DNA of 64,000 nt, from contig OU452219.1 of the NCBI GenBank assembly GCA_911728455.2, forward strand, positions 8,926,320 through 8,990,319. Direction: 5' to 3'. The position numbers and the translations under genes were made by a program. Position 1 is the stretch's first letter, and each line of letters opens with the position of its first letter. The notes beneath the pieces were generated by a model. That model was not told the origin of the DNA. It did no database searches and saw only the letters and a list, made by a program, of their open reading frames with translations. Shown here one piece after another: positions 46,161-58,300 of this stretch. This DNA is from Marthasterias glacialis (taxonomy: Eukaryota; Echinodermata; Asteroidea; Forcipulatida; Asteriidae).

Positions 46161-46697
46161 ATGTATGTCAGAGTCCGTCTTTCTACCATCGTACTCTTTC
46201 TTCATATTCTTTTGTCGTGGCTCCATGGATGCCTCTGTGAGACTCACATACTCTTGCACACGATAACAGGGTCGGTCCCACCGGGGAATTTCACCTACTA
46301 CAACCTCAGTCGCTATGGGAACATTCGCTTCGTTCTTAGGACCCTGGAAGGTGATGCGGATGTGTACTTGTCGACAACCACTATGTATCCAACCTATGAA
46401 GACTACGATATGAAGTCGACAACGTTCGGAGAAGAAATCCTTGACATCTGCCAGTCAGTGGAACGTCCTGTAGGGATAGGGGTTTATGGACATCCGCTTT
46501 ATCCAGACACTACCTTTTATGAGTTTGACATTTTACTGGATACAGCTATGGAAGACTCTGATCCATGGAGTGTGGAAAGTGAGCAAGTCCCGTCGGTAGG
46601 AAAGCTATATCCGATGGATGAAGAGCCGGAAAAAGAATCTTTGTTGTGGAGCCTGTTTATTGGTATCTTAAAGGTTGCATTGGACGTCATGATCTGA
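46161..46697 (+). CDS. C6orf120: C6orf120/UPF0669 family secreted protein
   Basis: The single coding exon encodes 178 aa (human 191). A signal peptide spans about residues 1-26 (hydrophobic core IVLFLHILLSWL), and two N-glycosylation sequons lie at N43 (NFT) and N48 (NLS). The family core LEGDADVYLS, RPVGIGVYGHP and the hydrophobic C-terminal helix SLLWSLFIGILKVALD match the UPF0669/C6orf120 family. A splice acceptor (TTTTTCTTAACAG) about 50 nt before the ATG suggests a non-coding first exon upstream. The human protein is a secreted N-glycoprotein reported to affect T-cell apoptosis; the molecular function is not settled. Poly-C and two telomere-like CCCTAA units directly follow the stop. Confidence 0.92.
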   Translation: MYVRVRLSTIVLFLHILLSWLHGCLCETHILLHTITGSVPPGNFTYYNLSRYGNIRFVLRTLEGDADVYLSTTTMYPTYEDYDMKSTTFGEEILDICQSVERPVGIGVYGHPLYPDTTFYEFDILLDTAMEDSDPWSVESEQVPSVGKLYPMDEEPEKESLLWSLFIGILKVALDVMI

Positions 46698-47640
46698 ATC
46701 AGGCAACCCCCCCCCCCCCCCCCCCACTAACCCTAACCCTTTTATAATGCAGTCATTGTACTCGACAGTCCTAGCAATTTCAACCCTAGGTCTGGTGCAC
46801 TGACTGCCAATGGATCTTATGCATTGTTGTCATCCCGCCGCCATCTTAAGAGGTACAACGACAATGAAACAATGGAGTCGCACAGATTTGTACGCGCAGC
46901 TCACAAGATAGATAGGCTAATAGGCAACCTCCTTTTGATATCTATGTGCCCAACTCGAATGATGTCATGTGCATAAGGTCCAGTAGGCAGAAATCACTGG
47001 GGGAAATATATGTGAAAACAATATCACGTTGACTTCCATGGAGAGATTTAAATTACAAGACAAAAACAAAGATGTAACTCGGTCATAAGAAGCGTTTAAG
47101 AATTGAAGCTTTGAATTGAGAAAGTCCATGAACAGTGGACTACGATCCATCTAAGTTAAACTCTGGTAAGATGCATTACTTAGAGGATCTGTGGAGTTGT
47201 AGACCCAAATGAAAGTTGTAATCACGCCCATCATTTGGAGACTGAAATCATACGACTGAATGACAATTGAGTTCTCAAGTCTTAGTAATTAGCCTACTAG
47301 TGTTTTTTTCACACACAAGAGGTGCATTATGAAACGAGCAGAAGTTTCTTGGTTGAAATCTTTTACATACTACTTAGATTTCAATTGTTTGAATCCCAAA
47401 ATTTAGCCCTTTAGCCTGAAGAGAAAGATTTTCAGGCTGTTGCGTCGGTTTCATTTAGTCTGCTGATTTTAATACACAAACTATTAAGCTATTAAAGCAT
47501 ACAATGTAGATTTATCTCCCACCAAAGTATCGACAGCTTCAGTTCCCGTAAAACTTCTTATGTGACTTACATCAGTAAGAAACATAGTTTATTAGTTTTA
47601 TAAATGGCCCAGGGTGTGTGATGCACGTATTGATGTATTC

Positions 47641-47646
47641 AATAAA
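47641..47646 (+). terminator. C6orf120: candidate poly(A) signal of C6orf120
   Basis: This is an AATAAA 0.95 kb after the stop. The 3' UTR it implies contains no competing gene signal. It is plausible only. Confidence 0.35.
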
Positions 47647-48569
47647 ACAACCTTATTTGATATAAACTCGGTTAACAAATAAGGGTAAAAAAGAATATAC
47701 ATTCTTAATGCTAAAAGTGATTGAAATGGTACTCCGAAGAGAGTGGATTTTTGAGACTGGTTGGTGAATTAACAAAAAAAATGTTTGATTGTTTTTTTTC
47801 CTTCAGACAACATTATTTGTATACTGTAAATAGAATCAACGGTGCCTTAATCAAAGACCAAGGATTTTCTATTCATGAAAGTTTGATACTCTGTAAGATA
47901 AAAGGAGTATTATTTGAAGCCCAAACTGGATATTTTTTCTTTTGTTTCATGTGCCCAATTAATTCGCCTAGCCACTGTAGGTTATAATCGAGCTGCCAAA
48001 GCATCCACTCCGTAAGCGAGGCGGATGGCGTTATCATGATACTTGACAACCTGGGTTGTAAGCTATTGTGGCTATCATGATACATGACTGCCCGCTTATA
48101 AGCTACGGTGGCTATTCGAATCGGGATGGTATGTTTCCAGCTTCTTGATGTCAAGGTTATTTGAATCTTACACTGGTTTTGACCAATTACCAATCCTTTT
48201 TTATTTTATTACCTTCAGTCCCCAAATATACAATGTATTTCCTTTAATTCAGACCAACAGCTTTGTGTTATTTGATCAATGGAACATACTTCCTGCCGTG
48301 AAGTGTTACTCCCGTTGTACTTGGGTTTGTAGATGTTCCTTTAGAGAAATGAAGCATAAAGTAGTTTGGTTTTGTGCATTACAATCAATGAGCCAATCAT
48401 GCATTTAAAAAAAAAAAAAAAAAGGAAAGAAATAGTAATAAAATCTGTTTCTCTGTTGATGGTAGGCCTATACAGTACGTTAAATTGATCCTGTGGATCA
48501 AGGTTTGTTCTCTGGGGGAAGGGGGAGTGACATCCAAGTTTGTTTTAAATGAAGTACTTGTATCTGGAT

Positions 48570-48690
48570 TTTTTTTCATGGGGCCACAAGGGGGGGTGGG
48601 TGGGCACTGGAAAATTGTGTGTGTGGGGGGGGGGAGGGCACTTGGCCCCGCGCCCCCCCCCCCCCCCCCCCCATGGCTACGCTGCTGCTT
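48570..48690. repeat. poly-G/poly-C tract with GCGTAGCCA border
   Basis: Several G runs are followed by a C run of about 20 and CATGGCTACGCTG. The minus strand reads GCGTAGCCATG then poly-G, as in related tracts near 32630 and 43230. Confidence 0.7.
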
Positions 48691-50386
48691 TTTATTTATC
48701 AAAGGGAAACACCTTGCAATGGAACAGTCCAGATCTTACATTCTACACACAGACACTCAATATGTGTATGGACTATTGCATTTTAGTTCGATACTATACG
48801 CCCTGTACCGGCGTTTTACGCCATTACAAGGGGCAGGCGTAAGGCGCAGGCTTTAACTCGCACCATGCTGGTGTTTTGTACACACGCATCAACATCATTG
48901 GTTGGAGATGCCTGTGATGCGTAGAAAAATTTACGTTGGGCGTAAACTTGCATCCCAGTAGTGCAAAGATGCATTTGCACAGGACTAATGTATCAGTGTT
49001 TATCTGTACATTGATCCCTGTTGATGAGGTTTACCTTAGTTTAAAAAGAGAGAATGACCCAACAGGGTACACGTATTTCCTGGTGGGCAAAGTTGGTAGT
49101 GGAATATACACATCATCAAAACATATTGCACTCTTATTACTCCACGGCCCCGAGGACGAGTCTTTAAAAAAAAGCTGCTGAAATTTGTACACCCAAATAC
49201 CTTTGATCTAGTTCAACAAGCTCATTTGGAAACACAGGATGTCATGATTCACAACATCTGAAAGTTTGTGTGTCGGACATTCAATATTGTATAATGTACT
49301 TGGTGAAATAGGGAATTGGAGGTGTGAGGAAAAACCATACAAAATGCTAGATTGTTGATGTGGAGTCTGTGTGGTACAAGAGGACTTATGTAATGAGAAT
49401 TTCATTTAGTACTTTCACTGTTATTATGATGTATTGGGACTCCACCGATGTGCGTAGACGTCTCCGTGACAACAACCAAAATAATGACCAAGATTGGATT
49501 CAAACAATTTCTTTTGCATATTTTGCTTTTATTGATTGTCAATAGATTCAGAACGTACAGTGTACATGGCAAATAACTTACTACATGAATGCAGACGCCA
49601 TCTTGTTCAGACAGCCGATGCGTGATCAAATTTCCGAGTGCCTTGCAAACAGACCGTTCATCCTTTAGTAAAAGTCATTTTCTCTTGTTAAGTGTGTTTT
49701 TTAAGCACTTTAACTCTCTGGAGTACATATATAAAAAATATTGGGGAAGATTCTTCGACTGGTAACAGTCTATGCATAGAGATTCAGTGTTATTGCGGTT
49801 TAGGAAGGCTGGAAGGTAAAGCATTGGCAGTGTTATTTAGTTACACTATCTAAAAGAATTTGACACTATGACAGCTGTATGTAAAAACTGCAAATCGATG
49901 CAGTGGTTTCACAGAGTACGATACTGGACACTAACGTAGTGCTTCGTTATCTTACAAAATGATTTTAATGATGCTACACCAATGCTGTCCCTTTTTGGCA
50001 AACTGAGTTTTGTTATTGCTCTAGATCAAGTGTCCACATTATTAATTGTCTTCACTCTACAGTATTTAAACACTTTTCCCACCAAGGTGTTTTTACCAGG
50101 AATCTCACTGGAATACAGCACAATCCAACACCAAATGGTATCAACTCAACTACCACACCTGTCACACTACCTGTGGACTATATTTGAATCGGTTTGGCTA
50201 TGCAGTACTCGTTACCTGCAATTTGTTATTGATGGGAGTTTACATGATGTTAAGGTAAATACGTTGTTGAGGTTTATCAGACGCAATTCATTATTACAAC
50301 ACAAATGATAGCTATAGACAAAGAACAGTGAGCCTATTTCATTTACTAAAATATAACTTCCATTTCCAAAACATGCATTTGACAGG

Positions 50387-50810
50387 AAACACAATAAAGG
50401 GACCAATTTACATCCGTAACTTTTGTTAAAGTACCTCAAACCACCCCAAAGTGTGCCAACATGTGAATGGACATGCATGCTTATACTGAAAAGAGTTTTA
50501 CTTGATTAGGATGATTAATTTTTTGAGTTGATTCAGTTGATGTTTTAAAATATATCTCTTTTAAAATCACCCTCACATTTCCATCCAAATGGACGGAAAA
50601 AGTTACATGCCTTTTCCGACTATGTTTTTAATGAAATTTAAGAGTAAATAAAAAATTCAAATAAACTCACATTATTTTCAGTATAAGCCGGCATTTCCAT
50701 TCACATGTTGAAACCCTTATGGGTTTCAGGTGGTACTTAAAAAAAAAAGTTACAACTAGTGGAATAACCGTCAACACGATGGTTGAAAAGTGGTCCCTTT
50801 ATTGTGTTTT
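50387..50810. mobile_element. about 420-bp inverted-repeat element
   Basis: AACACAATAAAGGGACCA at the left pairs with TGGTCCCTTTATTGTGTT at the right. CAACATGTGAATGGACATGC in the left arm pairs with TTCCATTCACATGTTGAAAC inside. Confidence 0.7.
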
Positions 50811-51724
50811 CCGCCATTTAGATTTACGAACTGCATTGGAAGAAAATGTACATAATATATTGATCGATACCCACTATTTTAAGCCAATTTTTTGTTATAT
50901 ATACACTGCTACAAATATTGAAGCCAAACTGGCAGAGCTAACAATTGGGTATATAATAAATTAAAATATTGGTTTTGAGTAAATAAAAGGAGTGCGAGTC
51001 ACGAAACAAAGTTGGACACAGAGCATGGCTTGAGTTCAGTATCCCATTTCTACAATGCGAAACGTTTTCTGGTTAAGTGAAGAAAATACTTCATGAAGCT
51101 TTTTTACAGTAAAGTGTGGGTACTTTGAAAATTTCTGTAACAATGTGTAAAATTACTTCCCTCAAATGAACGTTATAACATTTTTTTTTTTAAAGGCAAC
51201 ATTTTGGGGAGTAGATACTATCTAGTTATAAACAAATATGTCGTAAAAAAAAACCTAAAAAAAACTATATATATATTTCTTTGGAATAGGTGCTACTAAT
51301 GTTTTCAAAATGCTTAAAAGTTTCTGTTTTGTTATCACTTTTCTTGTCTAAATGAAATGCAAGAGAATTGAAGTTGGTTGCAGACACAATTTCCTCGAAG
51401 ATGTCAGTATTTCTGAGGAAGTATTGCATGTGACTATTCTGTGTTGACTCCATCTGGACAGTATAAACCGCATGTACTCATGCAGATAGTATGACATTTG
51501 AAGACGTACTGGGAACTTGGGATTCAAAGTTTTCTCACAAGCGGCAAATCAAACGATAACAAAGGAATAGGAAGACATTGTCAGGCAATAATAATTGACA
51601 ATTTTCAAGGTTAAACGGCTAGATATTAAATGATTAAACAACAGATTAAAATGTATGTTCTTTTTTCATTCGAGATTTAATTTTGAAGCTTGATGCAAGT
51701 TCAAAGCTGATTGACAAAAGGTAT

Positions 51725-51730
51725 TTTATT
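51725..51730 (-). terminator. candidate poly(A) signal of the matrix gene
   Basis: AATAAA on the minus strand (TTTATT on plus), about 430 bp after the stop, supports termination of the gene here. Confidence 0.4.
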
Positions 51731-52161
51731 CACCTCATTACAAATCCAATATTTGTTTTGGGGGATCTAAGCGAAGCCTGGAGTGACCACTTCAAGTGAC
51801 TGCTGGAGTTTCTACGAAACACATAAAGACAGTCAAGTCTGTCACATGAATGCTTCCTTGTACACCATAAAATAAAGACATTTTGAAAATGACCAATTAC
51901 GCTACATCCTGTAAAAAACAAACCACCAATAGTAAACATTACAGAAGTGAATGAAGAAGTTTTTGACTGTCCATAGCTTAAATGCAGCATTCTGGTTTTT
52001 AGTCTGAGTACATTGACTCACCATGCAGCCTGGTGGAAGGAGGTTGGGGGTGGGGGTATCACCAACGCTTCTTGATACTGTACTTTGTACAATGAAAGGC
52101 ACATCCGATAAAAACACATAAACATACACAGAAAAGAGAAGACTCCAGGAAGGGTTGGTCA

Positions 52162-52313
52162 TCAGCCCCTGTTGTATCTCGCTCGTACGCAGAGTTTTTG
52201 GTCATTGTCAAATGAGAAGCCAGCATAGCACTGGCATGTGTAGGTCTCCTGCACGTTGAGACAATTCCCTTGACCGCAGATGTTGTGTGGTAAACTATCA
52301 CAGGCCCCACCAC
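52162..52313 (-). CDS. matrix gene last exon: terminal EGF and stop
   Basis: This exon encodes [32 protein letters not shown] and [11 protein letters not shown], then TGA at 52164-52162. All six EGF Cys are present and it is not a calcium-binding type. No phase-1 donor is seen after the sixth Cys, so this reads as a terminal exon. Confidence 0.85.
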
Positions 52314-55300
52314 CTGATGTTGTTGAGAAAACAAAGAAATATAAGTTGAAAATTGCCACTTTTTGTGTGAATTATCTCCATTTGGGTGTTATTTTGTGTT
52401 TTTTGTTTGTTAACCTATGTGTTGTGTGGTAAACTATCACAGGCCCCACCACCTGATGTTGTTGAGAAAACAAAGAAATATAAATTGAAAATTGCCACTT
52501 TTTGTGTGAATTATCTCCATTTGGGTGTTTTTTTGTGTTTTTTTTTAATTAACCTATGGCTTATCAATCTAATCACCAAGATACATGAATAAAGTATCAA
52601 AGAGTATCATTTTAAAAGGCGACTTGTATTTGCTTTATTAACAGAGGAAGTACTTCTTGTTCACATGGCATTCTTGGGAATCATTTACTAATCGAGAGTA
52701 CATTTCAGAATGAGCTCGTACTCTGGCTGTGCTTCGTGGGTCAATGTGGCTGGTTGCAAAAAGGCGTCTTTACATGGTTTTGGCTCGACCACGTAGCCGC
52801 GTTTTTCGCAATTCAGCCTAGCTGTATTAAGAATGATTAGCCTCTCATGTTGTTATTATTGTTACTATTTAATATTCTTTGACATTACCTTGCCCAGATG
52901 TGCCCCTGCTTGGCTGCTGTGGCTGTCTGGGATTACCACCTTGCTGTGGCCTGGTGTTGGGGTTTGGGTTATAATTGGGTTGTTGTCTTCCTGGGTATTG
53001 TGGTTGCCCTCCTTGGTAGGTCTGCCCACCACTGCTAGGGTATGGTTGCTGCCCTCCATAGTATGGAGGTTGCCCACTTGGATTTTGTGAATGACCACCT
53101 GCGTAAGGAGGTGGACCACCAGGGTTTGGTGTCTGTCCACCATAGTAGGGACCTGGACCAAGAGGATTTGGTGACTGGCCACCATAATAAGGTGGTTGAC
53201 CGCCAGGATAGGGAGGCCGACCACCAGGATTCGGTGTCTGTCCCCCATAGTAGGGTTGTTGACCGCCAGGGTTTGGTTGTTGACCACCAGTGTATGGAGG
53301 TTGTCTGCCAGTGTAAGGTGGTGAACCTCCAGTGGACTGGCCAGTTGGATACGGTTCTCTAAATGGACGAGGACCACCTTGGTCTTGCCCAACACTTGGA
53401 ATATAGCTGGAAAAAAAGAGAATAAATCATCAAGAACATTTGTAAGTGGGAAGATCCATGATTTAATTTCTTACTTCGATCTATAACTTACAACATTATT
53501 TGGCCAATGATGTTGCGTCACGTTTTCATTATCCAGTAATGATTAACTGTTTCCTACTTGAATGAAATGATTATTTTGGCTTTTCAAAAACGTTGTCACT
53601 GGGATGAAGCAAAAAAAAAAGAAGAAAAAAAAAGAAACCCACAACCAACCGCAAAATGGTGTTCATTAACTTACTCGTCTGCAACGCTCGTCCCGTCAGA
53701 ACCATGTGCATATATTCCGTCCTCTCCAGTGGGATGATAATAGCCATCTGGGTACTCACGAACAGCAGCCGGTCCTGAGCCAGTTTGGGCTGATGGATCC
53801 TGACCAGACTCACAAAGAACTCTTTGTTCATCTGCATTTGCAAGAAATTGAAGAAAAGTGACTGAAAAGTTCACTGTGGACTGTCCAAAATTTTAAGAGT
53901 CATCTCTGATAAAAAAGGTCTGAACCTAGGGTCTTTTGAGGTATGTTGAAATGATGGCATTTCCACTTATTTGTAACCACTAGAGGGATGGATTTTAGCA
54001 GCTTTTAGGAACAGTATCCTCGGCGCAATAGAAGTAAATCAGAGAGCAGGATTTCTTTATGTATAAAGAAAAAGCAGCTTTTTTTTTTAGTTAAGCCGAA
54101 TACATATATTTGTAATATGAATGAGAAGTAGTACAGTGAGATTTTGTGTGGTGACTATGTAGAATTCAGTTTGGATGCAAATCGAGGCACACTTAAAGAA
54201 TCTGAAAACTACCCGATGAATGGTGAGCCAAGAAGCCTCCCATCAACCAGCAAGCTAATTAGTGGTCTCGTGGTTAAAACTTCAAACATCTGATGGTTCG
54301 AATCCAACCGCAGGACTAAAAAATAATGGGTATAGACCCGATGTCACACACGGCCATCGTGCCACACTCACCATTTTGGAAGTCAACAGGTAAGCAGGTA
54401 AACGCTGTGTCGCCAAAAAATTCGCACAACACTGAATGACATACAGGGCCACTGACTTCCAAAATGGTGCAACCAAGATTATTGTATTACATTATAAAAC
54501 ATTCATTGTCCAAACCAAAAGCGGAAGAACCGCCAATTACAGGAATGGGTAAATAATGATAACTCAATCTGCATATTTAACAAAATAGATACATAAAAAT
54601 ACATAAATGTTAAGAATTGAAATTTAACATATTTAATAAAAAAAAAATAATAATAACAATAATAATAATAATAATAATTAATAAATACACTGTACATAAA
54701 TAAATAAATACAATCATGGGAACAACAATACAAAAGCAAAAACATATAAATATAAATACATAAATCTAATTAAATAAAATTAATAATAACATCATCAGGT
54801 ATTGGTTAAGGCTAAAGTATCTGAAATCTGATTGCAGAACGAGTTGAGCAGCGGTGCCACAAAAGTTCATTGTGTTGATGAGGTCAGTGAGTTGGGGTCA
54901 ATAGAGAGCATTTAAAACATTGTCAGAGGACAAACCAAATCATTGTTGAGCCAAGAAAGTAAGTGAAGGGAACCCGAATTGACCGTATTTTTGACCGCAT
55001 GAGGGCGCTTTCAACGGCTAGTTTCTTTGCATCACAATTACACTTTTATATTGTTTTAACCGACTGTATGTTGTTTTCTTGTAATAATAACAAAAAAATT
55101 GAGAAAAGGTTTGTTTTATTTGTTTAGAATCACTTAAATTTGGTTCACACACATCAGTAAAAATACTGTGAATTGGAATTGACCCTGTTTACATCCATCA
55201 ATATGTTTAGCCTTGAGGTAGAGTATGACCAACTTAAAGAAAGGAGAGAGATTTAAAGATTTATCAGAATCATGGTGCAGAGGACAAAGTACACAGAACT

Positions 55301-58300
55301 GTTAAAGAAAAGACTTACATCCACCATTCGGAGGGCAAGGGTCACAACTTGTCCCCCAGCCGACCCCTTCAGAGCAGCAACATTCTTTGTAAGTGAGCGC
55401 TGTATTGACGATCATTCCACACACAGCCTCGTAACCGGGATTATCCGTTTTGTGCCAGCACAGACTCTTTCTGTTGTCCCTTTCTGTGCTGACCACACCG
55501 ATAACAGCTTGGGAAAATTAAACAGACAATATTAATTTGCAAATTGTTTATTTATTAGGTTGACATATTAGTAGTTATAACACCACTGCATTTATAGCAG
55601 CCAGGGAATGACAAATTGTATAATTTATAAAGTCAGGGCAATAATATCCTATACAACAGAATACCGTAGAGAATTGCTCATAAATTCTCAGCTGATCATT
55701 TCAGCACTTTTCACTTTTCACTCTAACAATAATAACTAGTTCTTATATAGCGCATTTCAGAATAACATCTCAACGCGCTTTACATTAGTGCCCTGGTCAC
55801 TGGGCCAGTAATATTCCTGTAATCTTTCACAGCTCCCCGGGGAGTATACAGCCCTGAGCTGCCCTGGCACTCCAAAGACTCTGTCACAACATCGTTGTCC
55901 AAAGCTATTAGTCTAAATAAACAGTTTTTTTTTTTAAGGGGGTTGTTGCTTCTGAAAGATAAACTCTGCATCATACTTACAGATACATCTACGCCCAGTG
56001 CTATCCAGGGTAAGAGGTTCTCTACATTCACAATGGAAAGATCCCTCCTCATTAACGCAATCACCGTACAGGCAAATCCCCAGAGTGGCACACTCATTTA
56101 CATCTATAATGATAGAAAAGAAATGGACATCAGTTCATGAGTAGATAAATTCCAAGCAGGCTTTGACGAAACTCATCACGATTTTGTGAATTAACAAATA
56201 AATGAAAAAATGTGATAGACTTCGATGAGGCAAAACACTTTAACCAGGTGCCGCCGGGATTCTTTTTGGCTGTTGTCCCGTCCCCCTGGCGGGATTCTTT
56301 TGGCGGAATTGTTGGAATCTTTTTTTCTTTGAGGGTACCGCTGGCACAAAGAAACCCTGACTTGACAATGCCAAGAGAACAAAGATTCACTTTATTGGAT
56401 TGTCCGTTTAGTTTCACATGGCTGTTGTTTCCAGGCATACTTTTTGCGTGTATTTTTGTCACCCGGTTTGAACTGGTTAGGACTACCATAAAAAAGTTAC
56501 AACATTTATGAAATGGAACCACACAGTACTTTACTATCATGAAAACAAGTCATATAAAGGCCCGTTATGAAGCCGAGGCTTGGGGTTGGGCTCCAGCTTG
56601 GGCTCCGGGTTGGGCTCCATCAGTAATTTTGAAAACGTATACTTTTGGTGCAAGGCTTCAATTAGGTGAAAGATACCTAAGCTGGAGTCCATACCTTAGC
56701 TGTGGTATCGAAAATGACCAAAGTTTATAAACTTTTGCAAATAGAACAATCTCACAATGGACCTTTCCCATGAAGTATGCGTACAGACCCTGTTGGTTGG
56801 CAAACGCCATTGAAATGTGCACAAAGCAGACACGCAAAGCCCATCAGTCCCATGCAAAAGGGAGCACTGTTCCCAAAATTTTGCCAACCAAAATGTGAGT
56901 GCGCACGCGCGATGTCCAATTTACATATTTCATGTGAAAGGTCTATTCTTTACCTTAGTAAAAAAAAGTTTCAATTCAGTTCAATTCAGTACTACATTTA
57001 TTTCCATACTCATATCAAAATACAATATCCAATTGTTAAATAGCACAATATTTATAAGCACATTAAGGGCATGAATAGAACAAAAGTAATAAATTAACAA
57101 TGGAGAGTAGCCTTAGCTTAAGGTCCAAACTTGTGGACCCATGAATAATGAAAATACAGAAGAAAAAAAAAATTTGATGAGTATGGAGGCTGTTCAAATA
57201 AGCAGAAGCTTGTATGGAACAGCCTTGGACATACAAAAACACAGACAAAACAAAGGGGACTGGACAGAATCAATGCAACAAAAGTAAAAAGTGAACAAGA
57301 GTAAAAAGTGACTCACCGACACATCGGTTCTTATTCTCAATTAGCTGGTACCCGTCAGTGCATTGGCATCTGAATCCTGCATCAGTATTGATGCATATTC
57401 CATCGGTGCATGGGCTGGGTACTCGGTCACATTCATTAATACTCTCTGTGTTGCCGCCGGTGAAAGCGCCTCTTGGGGGCTCTGGCAAGGAGTTGGGATC
57501 ACCTGAATGGACAGAGGAATATTTTAAAGTAATTATGTCAAGGTTCCGGAAAATCTTAAAAGAAATATCCTCACACCAATTGACCCAATTCACCTGACGT
57601 CATCATCACAATGATCTTGATTGCGCCATTTTGGAAGTAAATGTCCGTGTATGTTGTGCAGTGTCGCAACGAGTTAACACGTATACGTTTTGATTCCCAA
57701 AATGGTGAGCATGGCAAGGTAGCCCGGGTGTGTCAATAAGCAAGAGAAGCAAAACCTCAACTCTCAAGTAAATGTTGGGTCTTTTGATTACATGTTGGCA
57801 GCTGAGATTATTGCCAAAGGGGTTTTGCCTCTGCATCATCTTATGTTGCCATGGTTATCCAGCCAGAGGGTTGGCCATAGCTGCCGATTCGGCCACAGAA
57901 TGTATTGGTGTACTCAGTCTCATGCCGAAGGTGGTTTTGGGTACTGGTCTCATGCTTAGGGTCGTTTTGGGTACTGGTCTCATGCTAAGGGTGGTTTTGG
58001 GTACTGCTCTCATGCTGAGGGTGGTTTTGGGTACTGCTCTCATGCTGAGGGTGGTTTTGGGTACTGCTCTCATGCTGAGGGTGGTTTTGGGTACTGGTTT
58101 CATGCTGAGGGTGGTTTTGGGTACTGGTCTCATGCTAAGGGTGGTTTTGGGTACTGGTCTCATGCTAAGGGTGGTTTTGGGTACCGGTCTCATCCTAAGG
58201 GTGGTTTTGGGTACCAGTCTCATGCTAAGGGTGGTTTTGGGTACTGGTCTCATGCTAAGGGTGGTTTTGGGTACTGCTCTCATGCTGAGGGTGGTTTTGG

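Larger units (their letters stand above)
46698..51724. other. C6orf120 3' UTR and intergenic DNA
   Basis: A run of C (about 20) and CCCTAACCCT follow the C6orf120 stop. No EGF or TB exon appears on the minus strand here, which supports the matrix gene ending at 52162. Confidence 0.6.

Noticed and set aside
46725-46737. Interstitial telomere repeat
   Set aside because: Only two CCCTAA-like units after a C run; too short to call.
52865-53395. Open frames on both strands over the hinge exon
   Set aside because: The Tyr/Pro/Gly frame is fixed by splice phases on both sides; the others are shadows of a repetitive GC-richer exon.
55725-55800. TATAGCGCATTTC and CAACGCGCTTTACATTA motif as a regulatory site
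   Set aside because: This resembles a repeat fragment common in invertebrate genomes; not enough of it here to define an element.
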